A DNA stretch of 5,289 bases from an uncultured Oscillibacter sp. (GCA_905233795.1 CAJOFP010000067.1:8287-13575); one strand, 5' to 3'. Shown: positions 1 through 4,870, counted from the first letter of the stretch. Notes: generated by a model from the letters alone, not told the origin. Numbers and translations are program-made.

Positions 1-525
1 CTGAAATTTCTGGAGCTTGTGAACAGCCCGGACGGTTTAAATATCGGCATGAGGCATATTTCTTTGTCCACTTGCGGATTGATACCGGGGATAAAAAAAT
101 TAGCGGATATAAAATCGCAGTTTACTCTTTCCGTATCGTTACACGCGCCGGACGACGAGACGCGGTCAAGATTAATGCCGGTCAATCGCGCTTGGCCCGT
201 GGACGCGCTTTTTACGGCGTGTCATGAATATTTCGAGAAAACCGGACGGCGGATTTCGTTTGAATACGCGTTGATAGACGGCGTAAACGATCATGACTGG
301 CAGGCGGATCGAATCGCGGAAAAACTGCGCGGAATGCCGGGGCATGTAAATTTAATTCGATTAAATCATGTGGCGGGGAGCGGGTTTCAACCGTCAAAGC
401 GCTTACGGGCGTTTCAAACGCGTCTGGAAAGTCACGGCGTAACGGCGACGGTACGGCGCGAACTGGGAAGCGATATTGACGCCGCCTGTGGACAGTTGCG
501 GTCAAAACAGGAAGCGCGAATATAA
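1..525 (+). CDS. rlmN: 23S rRNA (adenine-2503-C2)-methyltransferase RlmN, C-terminal part
   Basis: This radical-SAM enzyme methylates C2 of A2503 in 23S rRNA (and, in characterised members, A37 of some tRNAs). The reading frame is open from base 1, so the start, the CxxxCxxC iron-sulfur motif and the GEP region lie outside the window. Visible family hallmarks are NSPDGLNIGMRHISLSTCG near the left edge, the SLHAPDDETRSRLMPVN block, the GRRISFEYALIDGVND segment, and NLIRLNHV. The tail holds TVRRELGSDIDAACGQLR; the Cys at codon 487-489 matches the catalytic methyl-carrying Cys (C355 in Escherichia coli). About 174 codons are present and the C-terminus looks intact. The downstream neighbour is convergent, 14 bp away, with no clear hairpin terminator between them. 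The related resistance enzyme Cfr shares the fold but is a less likely match. Confidence 0.95.
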   Translation: MKFLELVNSPDGLNIGMRHISLSTCGLIPGIKKLADIKSQFTLSVSLHAPDDETRSRLMPVNRAWPVDALFTACHEYFEKTGRRISFEYALIDGVNDHDWQADRIAEKLRGMPGHVNLIRLNHVAGSGFQPSKRLRAFQTRLESHGVTATVRRELGSDIDAACGQLRSKQEARI

Positions 526-539
526 AAATAAAATATAAT

Positions 540-1274
540 TCACGCCCGTATTTTTTTATAATAAGTCGTGACAATCAGGACTTGCGCCGGGATATAAACC
601 GTCCAGACCGTGAAATAAGCCGCCGTATAAATCGCCGTGCCTTCGGGGAAAATCACTTCCAGACCGACGTTTATATCACAAATCAGAAAAAGCGTCATGC
701 CGATTGCGAAAAGCAAAGACGGCTTGTCTTGCGTATTTTGAATTGTCCGAAGTAAAGATGGCTTGTCTTTTTCACGCTGATTAATTACCCATGCCGCGAA
801 CATATTCGCCGCGAGCATGGAAATATTTAAAACGCCCAAAAAAATGCCGATTGTCAACAATCCCAGACGCCACGCGATCAAGGTCAATAAAATAAATAAT
901 ACGGCGCGAAATAATAAATTTATTTTATCGGGATTTAAATAAATCATGTAGACAGTCTCCACGATACAGAACAGCGTGACGCCCGGCGTAAACATCGTCC
1001 CGCCGCCGTTTAAAGTCAGAAAGAAATCCGCGCCGCAGGTAATCAGTAAAGCGAGCGCGATGAGATTTTCACGGCTTTGAGATTTGAAACGGCCATAGGA
1101 TATATAAATCCATATCGCCATGACAGTATTTAAAACGATTTCCGAATACCGGATGATTCGGACTGTCTGGGGCGGGAGCGTAAACTCCGTGATTTTAACG
1201 GCGATAAAAATAATTATGGCGGCTGTCAAATATATTTTATATATTATATCGCCGTCCCGGATTTTATTTTTCAT
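540..1274 (-). CDS. YhhN-like eight-helix membrane protein
   Basis: A 244-residue integral membrane protein. Hydrophobic stretches fall at about residues 11-30, 40-60, 70-90, 96-112, 118-137, 140-162, 187-204 and 217-236, giving eight likely helices. Acidic residues sit inside two helices (CGADFFL near residue 80 and LICDINVGL near residue 200). That pattern is typical of the YhhN/TMEM86 family, whose animal members are lysoplasmalogenases; bacterial roles are mostly undefined. The family call rests on topology and these two motifs, not on a search. The start is supported by AGGAGG 11 bases upstream (1286-1291). An in-frame 39-base duplication precedes helix 7, giving DKPSLL twice. The gene converges on rlmN and diverges from the hydrolase gene, so it is probably transcribed alone. 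Confidence 0.75.
   Translation of the reverse strand: MKNKIRDGDIIYKIYLTAAIIIFIAVKITEFTLPPQTVRIIRYSEIVLNTVMAIWIYISYGRFKSQSRENLIALALLITCGADFFLTLNGGGTMFTPGVTLFCIVETVYMIYLNPDKINLLFRAVLFILLTLIAWRLGLLTIGIFLGVLNISMLAANMFAAWVINQREKDKPSLLRTIQNTQDKPSLLFAIGMTLFLICDINVGLEVIFPEGTAIYTAAYFTVWTVYIPAQVLIVTTYYKKIRA
712..769. repeat. 39-bp-offset direct repeat inside the membrane protein gene
   Basis: AGCAAAGACGGCTTGTCTT at 712-730 recurs as AGTAAAGATGGCTTGTCTT at 751-769, with two differences in 19 bases. The 39-base offset is exactly 13 codons, so the frame is kept. In the protein this gives DKPSLLRTIQNTQ followed by DKPSLLFAIGMTL, a loop expansion just before the seventh membrane helix. Confidence 0.8.
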
Positions 1275-1285
1275 GAGAAAACGCG

Positions 1286-1291
1286 CCTCCT
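1286..1291 (-). promoter_or_regulatory. Shine-Dalgarno for the YhhN-like gene
   Basis: AGGAGG on the minus strand, 11 bases before the ATG at 1274. It fixes the start of the membrane protein. Confidence 0.7.
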
Positions 1292-1318
1292 GTATGATAT
1301 TTTATAATTATTTTATTT

Positions 1319-1347
1319 ATTTTATATAATATAGCGCTTTTTGTCCC
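1319..1347 (-). promoter_or_regulatory. weak candidate promoter for the YhhN-like gene
   Basis: On the minus strand GGGACA (1342-1347) is followed after 17 bases by TAAAAT (1319-1324), a 4/6 and 5/6 match to the sigma-70/sigma-A boxes. The region is so AT-rich that several other -10 boxes are possible, so this is only the best-spaced candidate. Confidence 0.3.
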
Positions 1348-1386
1348 GGTTCGCAAATAAAAATAAATAAAAAATAAATATAACGC

Positions 1387-1415
1387 TTGCGATAAGCGAC
1401 GGAACGTGATATAAT
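1387..1415 (+). promoter_or_regulatory. candidate sigma-A promoter for the hydrolase gene
   Basis: TTGCGA (1387-1392) is followed, after exactly 17 bases, by a perfect TATAAT (1410-1415). It lies in the divergent AT-rich spacer and would give a 5' leader of about 60 bases before the ATG at 1482. The -35 matches 4 of 6 consensus bases. Confidence 0.5.
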
Positions 1416-1481
1416 AATAAAATATAAAAATTATATATTTTTAATTATATAATTTTAAATTTTTAAAAGCGATGGAAAATC

Positions 1482-2039
1482 ATGGAGATTAAAGCGGTTA
1501 AATTTCGGAAAGACGGATTTTATACGCAGCCGTTCGCGTTCGGCGGCGAAGAGGGAATGGATAAATTTGATAAAAATATCCGTTATCGCGGCAGTTTGCA
1601 GAATTATTTAATTGACACCGGCGACGAAGTGATTTTAATTGATACGGGTCTGCCCGCCGGGACGCCGGAAGAGGCTCCGGATGAAAACAGTCTGGCTTTT
1701 ACGGGGAAAGATATTCGCGGCTATATCGACGCGTTCGCCGCGCTGGGCTACAAGCCGGAACAGGTGACGAAAATTTTATTGACGCATAAGCGCGCCGATC
1801 ATTCCGGCGAATTGAAATCTTTCCCGAACGCGAAAATTTATGTGAACGCCGACGAACTGTCCGCGGACGAGTTACAGGGCGTTTCTAATTTGATTCCCGT
1901 GCGTTTCACGGACGGGGCGTATTATAATTTCCCGGCGTGTCAGAAAATCCGGGACGGAATTTATTTTATCAAAGCGAAAGGCCACACAAAAAGACGGCAT
2001 GACAGGCGGATCGCCCGTTACGCCGTCTTTTATAAATAA
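1482..2039 (+). pseudogene. metallo-beta-lactamase-fold hydrolase, truncated and probably inactive
   Basis: The 185-residue product has the N-terminal half of a metallo-beta-lactamase fold: a NYLIDTGDEVILIDTGLP strand pair near residues 41-58 and the metal motif at 102-107. That motif reads THKRADHSGE, so the usual HxHxDH has Arg104 in place of the second His, a change reachable by one base from CAC to CGC. The protein reaches the next metal-binding His in AKGHT (His168) and then ends in a basic tail, KRRHDRRIARYAVFYK, which is translated from a terminator-like hairpin. Relatives are typically about 250 residues or more, so the C-terminal part of the fold and its last ligands are missing. The Shine-Dalgarno is weak (GATGG). 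The substrate is unknown. Ligand loss plus truncation makes a decaying gene the best reading; a retained short non-enzymatic protein is possible. Confidence 0.75.
1989..2031. terminator. long bidirectional intrinsic terminator hairpin
   Basis: AAAAGACGGC (1989-1998) pairs with GCCGTCTTTT (2022-2031). The inner arm continues pairing (TGACAGGC with GCCCGTTA) with only two A/C mismatches and a G-T wobble, closing on a GGATC loop. T runs follow the stem on both strands: TTTT on plus, and five T residues on minus (the A run 1988-1992). It can therefore end the hydrolase transcript from the left and the peptide operon transcript from the right, 65 bases past the last precursor stop. It lies inside the hydrolase remnant's reading frame. 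Confidence 0.7.
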
Positions 2040-2095
2040 ATAAAATAAATTAAGCAAATCAAACAAGTCAACAGATAATCGGAAAAAACGCCTGT

Positions 2096-2281
2096 TTACC
2101 ACAGTCGGCTTGGATCGTCCGGCCAGTCCTCAAATTTTTGGGGTTCCGTCATAACGCCGCCCGTGACGCCCTCCAAATCCTCAACGCGTAAAACCGCGTT
2201 TTCATCAAACAGGCGTTTGCGCAGGGCATTTCTGTGCGAACAGTTGGAAAACGCGCCGCCGCGTAACAGATTTTCCATCAT
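2096..2281 (-). CDS. small double-glycine leader peptide (P8), unlike P1-P7
   Basis: A 61-residue product if started at the ATG at 2281. A longer 72-residue form from 2314 lacks a good ribosome site, whereas AGAGG lies nine bases before 2281, the same spacing as in most P1-P7 genes. The segment LRVEDLEGVTGG fits the double-glycine leader rule: Leu at -12, acidic -8, Leu -7, Val -4, GG at -2/-1. The rest of the leader is not alignable with P1-P7. The predicted core is only 19 residues, VMTEPQKFEDWPDDPSRLW, acidic, without Cys, and with two Trp. It is the last gene before the terminator. It may be a separate precursor sharing the same transporter. The GG match is convincing, but the short length and lack of homologues leave coding status open. 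Confidence 0.6.
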   Translation of the reverse strand: MMENLLRGGAFSNCSHRNALRKRLFDENAVLRVEDLEGVTGGVMTEPQKFEDWPDDPSRLW

Positions 2282-2290
2282 ATCCTGATT

Positions 2291-2299
2291 CCTCTCCTC
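2291..2299 (-). promoter_or_regulatory. Shine-Dalgarno choosing the P8 start
   Basis: Minus-strand GAGGAGAGG lies nine bases before the ATG at 2281. No comparable site precedes the alternative ATG at 2314, so the shorter 61-residue protein is preferred. Confidence 0.6.
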
Positions 2300-2408
2300 A
2301 AATATTCCGCCCATGACATCAATCGCCTTTCAATCGCTTCTGTATTTTACGCGTTTTCCATGCCTGTTTTACTTATTCTATGCGTTTTCACGCGTTTTTA
2401 TACGCTTT

Positions 2409-2440
2409 CCGCGCTTCTTACGCGGAAAATTGATTCCGCG
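2409..2440 (-). other. overlapping alternative hairpins after the P7 stop
   Basis: On the minus strand CGCGGAA (2434-2440) pairs with TTCCGCG (2421-2427) around a six-base loop. The 3' arm can instead pair, as CCGCG, with the next CGCGG (2409-2413). The two stems share bases, so only one can form. There is no T run, so this is not a simple terminator; it may be a processing or stabilising structure between P7 and P8. Confidence 0.4.
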
Positions 2441-2443
2441 TGA

Positions 2444-2713
2444 TTATTCCCAAGCCTTGGAGCAATCGTGCATTCCCTGATAGTCGACCGCGTCGTTGTA
2501 ACACGCGTCGTTCGTGCCGCACCAGCTCCCGTCCCCCACGGTGGCGGCGCAGTTCGGGAAATGTCCGCCCTTGTAGATATTGCGGCGGTGCTGTATCACA
2601 CAACCCTCATCCTCCGGCCCGTTGTCTCCGCCGGAGACGGCGTTCAAATCGTCAAGCGAGACCTCCTGATCGAGAATCTCTTTCGCCTTGGGATCGTTTT
2701 CCATGTTCGCCAT
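2444..2713 (-). CDS. Cys-rich double-glycine precursor peptide P7
   Basis: The 89-residue precursor has the 29-residue leader (…SLDDLNAVSGG) and a predicted 60-residue core with five Cys at 38, 55, 65, 71 and 84. It lacks the five-residue unit that holds the sixth Cys in most paralogues: the end reads HDCSKAWE. It also departs from the array's most conserved block, with YKGGHFPNC in place of YGGRGFPNC and VGDGS in place of VEDGS. These changes, and its position last among the seven, suggest it is more diverged than the others. The variable residue before Cys65 is Trp. The start is set by AGGAGG at 2723-2728, nine bases upstream. An odd Cys number implies one free thiol, a thioether partner, or a dimer link. 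Confidence 0.88.
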   Translation of the reverse strand: MANMENDPKAKEILDQEVSLDDLNAVSGGDNGPEDEGCVIQHRRNIYKGGHFPNCAATVGDGSWCGTNDACYNDAVDYQGMHDCSKAWE

Positions 2714-2741
2714 GATAAATTACCTCCTGTTTTTTTATCCT

Positions 2742-2772
2742 CCCCCCGCCGCCGTTCAGACGCGCCGGGGGG
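2742..2772. repeat. intercistronic hairpin type A, between P6 and P7
   Basis: CCCCCCG and CGGGGGG arms enclose CGT-TCAG-ACG with a small internal loop (plus-strand reading). It begins 22 bases past the P6 stop and ends before the A-run and Shine-Dalgarno of P7. There is no T tract on the transcribed strand, so it is not a standard terminator; transcript stabilisation or processing is more likely. Confidence 0.7.
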
Positions 2773-2793
2773 ATTGAAACGCAACCGGCGCGA

Positions 2794-3078
2794 TTATTTC
2801 CACGCTTTTTTGCAGTCGCTAATGCTGCATTTGTCCATGTGCGTATACACAACCGCGTTGTTATAGCACGCGTCATTGGTGCCGCAGTGGCTCCCGTCCT
2901 CCACGGTGGCGGCGCAGTTCGGGAAGCCTCTGCCGCCCGGACGGATGTCGCGGTAATATTCCTGTACGCAGTTGCCATTGTTCGCCGATTCGCCCCCGGA
3001 GACGGCGTTCAAATCGTCAACCGAAACCTCCTGATCCAATACTTCTTTCGCCTTGGGGTCATTTTCCATGTTCGCCAT
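2794..3078 (-). CDS. Cys-rich double-glycine precursor peptide P6
   Basis: The 94-residue precursor has a leader ending SVDDLNAVSGG and a predicted 65-residue core with six Cys at 37, 55, 65, 71, 84 and 89. It is unusual in the loop between the first two Cys, reading IRPGGRGF instead of IYGGRGF. This makes the spacing C-x17-C where every other member has C-x16-C. The residue before Cys65 is His, and the end is CSISDCKKAWK. The linker from the GG site to the first Cys is short and Asn-rich (ESANNGN). The gene's 5' spacer carries both a type A hairpin and a palindromic insertion, so its upstream mRNA is longer than most. AGGAGG precedes the ATG with the usual spacing. Confidence 0.9.
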   Translation of the reverse strand: MANMENDPKAKEVLDQEVSVDDLNAVSGGESANNGNCVQEYYRDIRPGGRGFPNCAATVEDGSHCGTNDACYNNAVVYTHMDKCSISDCKKAWK

Positions 3079-3101
3079 GATTCATTACCTCCTGTTTTTT
3101 T

Positions 3102-3196
3102 AACCCTTCCCCCTGTCCCCCTTCCCTTTCAGGGACGGGGGAACAAAATTTTCAAACTTTCCAAGTTCCCCCTGAAAGGGGGGATTTAGGGGGGTT
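3102..3196. mobile_element. palindromic C/G-run element inserted in the P5-P6 spacer
   Basis: A roughly 95-bp imperfect inverted repeat. The left arm contains CCCTTTCAGGG and GGGGGAAC; the right arm contains GTTCCCCC and TGAAAGGGGGG. The ends read AACCC and GGGTT, and the loop is AT-rich. Other type A spacers lack it and run directly from the T-rich stretch to the C run, so it is an insertion by comparison. The insertion point lies in a T run (up to TTTT on both sides), so the exact ends and target duplication are ambiguous. It has no coding capacity. Confidence 0.6.
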
Positions 3197-3203
3197 TTAT
3201 CTT

Positions 3204-3233
3204 CCCCCCGCCGCCGTTCAGACGCGCCGAGGG
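3204..3233. repeat. intercistronic hairpin type A, between P5 and P6
   Basis: This copy matches the other type A units except that the closing run is GAGGG instead of GGGGG, which breaks one pair of the outer stem. Confidence 0.65.
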
Positions 3234-3255
3234 ATTGGCATTTTAAGCGGCGAGA

Positions 3256-3555
3256 TTATCTCCACGATTTTTTGCAGTCGCTGATCGAACAGCCGCCCAT
3301 GCCCTCATAGACAACCGCGTCGCTGTAACACGCGTCCGTGTCGTCGCAGTGGCTCCCGTCCTCCACGCTTTTGGCGCAGTTCGGGAAACCTCTGCCGCCG
3401 TACATGGAACGGTAGTGATTGTCCCGACAGCCGCCTGTAGTCGTTCCCGTATCGTCATCCAGTTCGCCGCCGCCCGACACGGCGTCCAAATCGTCTTTGG
3501 AAACCTCCTGATCGAGGATCTCTTTCGCCTTGGGATCGTTTTCCATGTTCGCCAT
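3256..3555 (-). CDS. Cys-rich double-glycine precursor peptide P5
   Basis: The 99-residue precursor has a leader with Lys at the usually neutral position (SKDDLDAVSGG) and then a third Gly, so cleavage after either GG pair is conceivable. The linker to the first Cys is the longest of the six-Cys members and is acidic then Thr/Gly-rich (GELDDDTGTTTGG). Six Cys fall at 43, 60, 70, 76, 89 and 94. Substitutions at otherwise fixed sites are AKSVEDGS for AATVEDGS, DTDAC for xNDAC, and SMY for NIY, and the end is KKSWR in place of xKAW. Arg follows the first Cys. The start is set by AGGAGG upstream of the ATG at 3555. Confidence 0.9.
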   Translation of the reverse strand: MANMENDPKAKEILDQEVSKDDLDAVSGGGELDDDTGTTTGGCRDNHYRSMYGGRGFPNCAKSVEDGSHCDDTDACYSDAVVYEGMGGCSISDCKKSWR

Positions 3556-3587
3556 GATAAATTACCTCCTGTTTTTTTTAACGCAAT

Positions 3588-3617
3588 CCCCCGCCGCCGT
3601 TCAGACGCGCCGGGGGG
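3588..3617. repeat. intercistronic hairpin type A, between P4 and P5
   Basis: The same unit with five C residues opening and six G residues closing, 15 bases past the P4 stop on the transcribed strand. Confidence 0.7.
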
Positions 3618-3632
3618 ATTTATTTCGCGTGA

Positions 3633-3896
3633 TTATCTCCACGCTTTCCCACAATCCCTCATTCCATCATACTTAACCGCGTCAAAGACACACGCGTCAT
3701 TATCGCCGCACCAGCTCCCGTCCTCCACGGTGGCGGCGCAGTTCGGGAAGCCGTTGCCGGCGTAGATTTCGCGGTATTCGCTGATAACGCACTTGAAACG
3801 CTCCCCATCGCCCCCGGCGACGGCGTCCAGCTCGTCGGGTGAAATCTCCTGATCGAGAATTTCTTTCGCCTTGGGATCGTTTTCCATGTTCGCCAT
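3633..3896 (-). CDS. Cys-rich double-glycine precursor peptide P4
   Basis: The shortest member: 87 residues, with a predicted 58-residue core and five Cys at 36, 53, 63, 69 and 82. Its leader ends SPDELDAVAGG. Like P7 it lacks the five-residue SISDC-type unit, ending RDCGKAWR, and like P7 and P3 it has Trp before the third core Cys. It reads GNGFPNC where most read GRGFPNC, and VFDAVKY after the NDAC block. The linker after GG is only six residues (DGERFK). Its ribosome site (AGGAGG at 3904-3909) sits seven bases from the ATG, closer than the nine of most paralogues, because the spacer before the ATG is AATATC-type rather than AATTTATC-type. Confidence 0.9.
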   Translation of the reverse strand: MANMENDPKAKEILDQEISPDELDAVAGGDGERFKCVISEYREIYAGNGFPNCAATVEDGSWCGDNDACVFDAVKYDGMRDCGKAWR

Positions 3897-3922
3897 GATA
3901 TTGCCTCCTGTTTTATCATCTT

Positions 3923-3953
3923 CCCCCCGCCGCCGTTCAGACGCGCCGGGGGG
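3923..3953. repeat. intercistronic hairpin type A, between P3 and P4
   Basis: A full copy with six C and six G residues in the outer arms. It is nearly identical to the unit at 2742-2772, including the CGTTCAGACG centre. Confidence 0.7.
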
Positions 3954-3968
3954 ATTTATCCCGCGCGA

Positions 3969-4244
3969 TTATTCCCACGCTTTATGGCAGTCGGAACCTC
4001 CACAGCCTTTTAAGTTCGTGTAGACAATCGCGAAGGAGACACACGCGTCGTTTGAGCCGCACCAGCTCCCGTCCTCCACGGTGGCGGCGCAGTTCGGGAA
4101 GCCTCTGCCGCCGTAGATGTTGCGAACCAAGCCCTCCACGCAGTCATCGGCGCCCGCGCCCCCGGCGACGGCGTCCAGCTGGTCAAGCGCGATTTCCTGA
4201 TCCAATATCTCTTTCGCCTTGGGATCGTTTTCCATGTTCGCCAT
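3969..4244 (-). CDS. Cys-rich double-glycine precursor peptide P3
   Basis: The 91-residue precursor has a leader whose final part reads ALDQLDAVAGG. Gln replaces the acidic residue at -8, which is Asp or Glu in all other members, and Ala replaces Ser at -11. The core is 62 residues with six Cys at 35, 52, 62, 68, 81 and 86. The last inter-Cys unit is CGGSDC instead of CSISDC, and VSFAIVY follows NDAC. Val40 occupies the position that is Tyr in most paralogues. The linker is short (AGADD). Upstream of its Shine-Dalgarno lies a spacer enlarged by a MITE-like insertion, placing P3 and all genes 3' of it behind an extra folded segment in the transcript. Confidence 0.9.
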   Translation of the reverse strand: MANMENDPKAKEILDQEIALDQLDAVAGGAGADDCVEGLVRNIYGGRGFPNCAATVEDGSWCGSNDACVSFAIVYTNLKGCGGSDCHKAWE

Positions 4245-4281
4245 GATTCATTACCTCCTTTTTTTATCATCTTGCGTTTAT

Positions 4282-4290
4282 ATTCCAATC
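4282..4290. repeat. target-site duplication, left copy
   Basis: ATTCCAATC directly abuts the left end of the inserted element and is repeated exactly at 4450-4458. Confidence 0.85.
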
Positions 4291-4449
4291 CAATGTCATT
4301 CACTTTAAGAAATCCCCCCAGCCGCTTCGCGGCTTTCCCCCCCCTTTAACAAGGGGGGCTTGAGACGCTTTCTCCCGTTTTTGCCCCCCTTGCCAAAGGG
4401 GGGTGGCGGCGCAAGCCGCCGGGGGGATTCAATTAAGTTAGTGACATTG
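4291..4449. mobile_element. 159-bp MITE-like element with nested hairpins
   Basis: The two halves are inverted copies of each other. The ends are CAATGTCA (4291-4298) and TGACATTG (4442-4449), and similarity runs through most of each arm. Each arm also folds on itself: AGCCGC-TTC-GCGGCT and CCCCCCTT-TAAC-AAGGGGGG on the left; CCCCCCTT-GCCA-AAGGGGGG and GGCGGC-GCAA-GCCGCC on the right. It has no open reading frame of note and would need a transposase encoded elsewhere. Exact 9-bp direct repeats flank it, and a paralogous spacer shows the unoccupied site. The parent transposon family is not identified; a 9-bp duplication is compatible with several insertion-sequence families. Confidence 0.85.
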
Positions 4450-4458
4450 ATTCCAATC
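4450..4458. repeat. target-site duplication, right copy
   Basis: ATTCCAATC, identical to 4282-4290. The sequence that follows (CCCGCCGCGTGAAACG) continues the type B spacer as at the empty site. Confidence 0.85.
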
Positions 4459-4479
4459 CCCGCCGCGTGAAACGTCGGG
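4458..4479. repeat. intercistronic hairpin type B, between P2 and P3
   Basis: CCCCGCC then GCGT and, further on, ACGT then CGGG: a small stem-loop around a GAA centre. It matches 4849-4870 except for ACGTCGGG in place of ACGCCGGG, which converts one pair to a G-T wobble. Confidence 0.6.
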
Positions 4480-4503
4480 AAAATTGAAACGTAACCGGCG
4501 TGA

Positions 4504-4800
4504 TTATCTCCACGCTTTGCGGCAGTCGCTTATGGTGCACCCGCTTGTGAAGCCATGATAGACAACCGCGTTGTTGTAGCACGCGTCATTGGTGTCGCAG
4601 TGGCTCCCGTCCTCCACGGTGTTGGCGCAGTTCGGGAAGCCTCTGCCGCCGTAGATGTCGCGGCAGTTGTTTTTCAGACAGCTGGCCTCGCTGCCTTCGG
4701 ACGGAATATAAATGCCGCCGGAGACGGCCTCCAGCTCGTCAACCGAAACCTCCTGCTCCAATACCTCTTTCGCCTTGGGATCGTTTTCCATATTCGCCAT
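4504..4800 (-). CDS. Cys-rich double-glycine precursor peptide P2
   Basis: The 98-residue precursor has leader residues unique in the set: LEQE instead of LDQE, and DELEAVSGG. The first post-GG residues are hydrophobic (IYIPS) where most others are Gly, Asp or Glu. Seven Cys are present at 41, 46, 58, 68, 74, 88 and 93. The extra one, Cys46, replaces the Tyr that precedes the conserved Arg in most paralogues (NNCRDIY against xHYRNIY), a one-base change. ANTVEDGS replaces AATVEDGS, and His precedes Cys68. The loop before the fifth scaffold Cys is one residue longer than in P3-P7, a feature shared with P1. The second in-frame Met codon is intact, but the AGGAGG supports the first. Confidence 0.9.
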   Translation of the reverse strand: MANMENDPKAKEVLEQEVSVDELEAVSGGIYIPSEGSEASCLKNNCRDIYGGRGFPNCANTVEDGSHCDTNDACYNNAVVYHGFTSGCTISDCRKAWR

Positions 4801-4840
4801 AATTGATTACCTCCTGTTTTTTTTATCATCTCGCGTTTAT

Positions 4841-4849
4841 ATTCCAATC
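4841..4849. repeat. empty (unoccupied) target site in the P1-P2 spacer
   Basis: A single ATTCCAATC lies between the same flanks (GCGTTTAT on the left, CCCGCCGCGTGAAACG on the right) that surround the occupied site at 4282-4458. It is an internal control for the insertion. Confidence 0.85.
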
Positions 4850-4870
4850 CCCGCCGCGTGAAACGCCGGG
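4849..4870. repeat. intercistronic hairpin type B, between P1 and P2
   Basis: CCCC (4849-4852) and GGG (4868-4870) enclose GCGT-GAA-ACGC. It occupies the same relative position as the type A hairpins but has a different centre, marking the two right-most spacers as a separate lineage. Confidence 0.6.

Noticed and set aside
212..574. 120-residue open frame on the minus strand across the end of rlmN
   Set aside because: It is antisense to a well-supported rlmN frame and its product is Arg/Pro-rich without any recognisable motif.
1120..1329. 69-residue plus-strand open frame over the YhhN-like gene start
   Set aside because: It is an antisense shadow of a membrane protein gene with a good Shine-Dalgarno, and it has no ribosome site of its own.
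1872..2102. 76-residue minus-strand open frame across the hydrolase end
   Set aside because: It runs through the terminator hairpin and the hydrolase reading frame; no motif or ribosome site supports it.
2742..3953. Type A hairpins as Rho-independent terminators
   Set aside because: On the transcribed (minus) strand they are followed by an A-rich run and a ribosome site, not by a T tract, and each sits ahead of another co-oriented precursor gene.
4291..4449. MITE hairpins as a riboswitch or attenuator for P3
   Set aside because: The structure is explained by transposon-type inverted ends plus a 9-bp target duplication, and the sister spacer lacks it; no ligand-binding core is recognisable.
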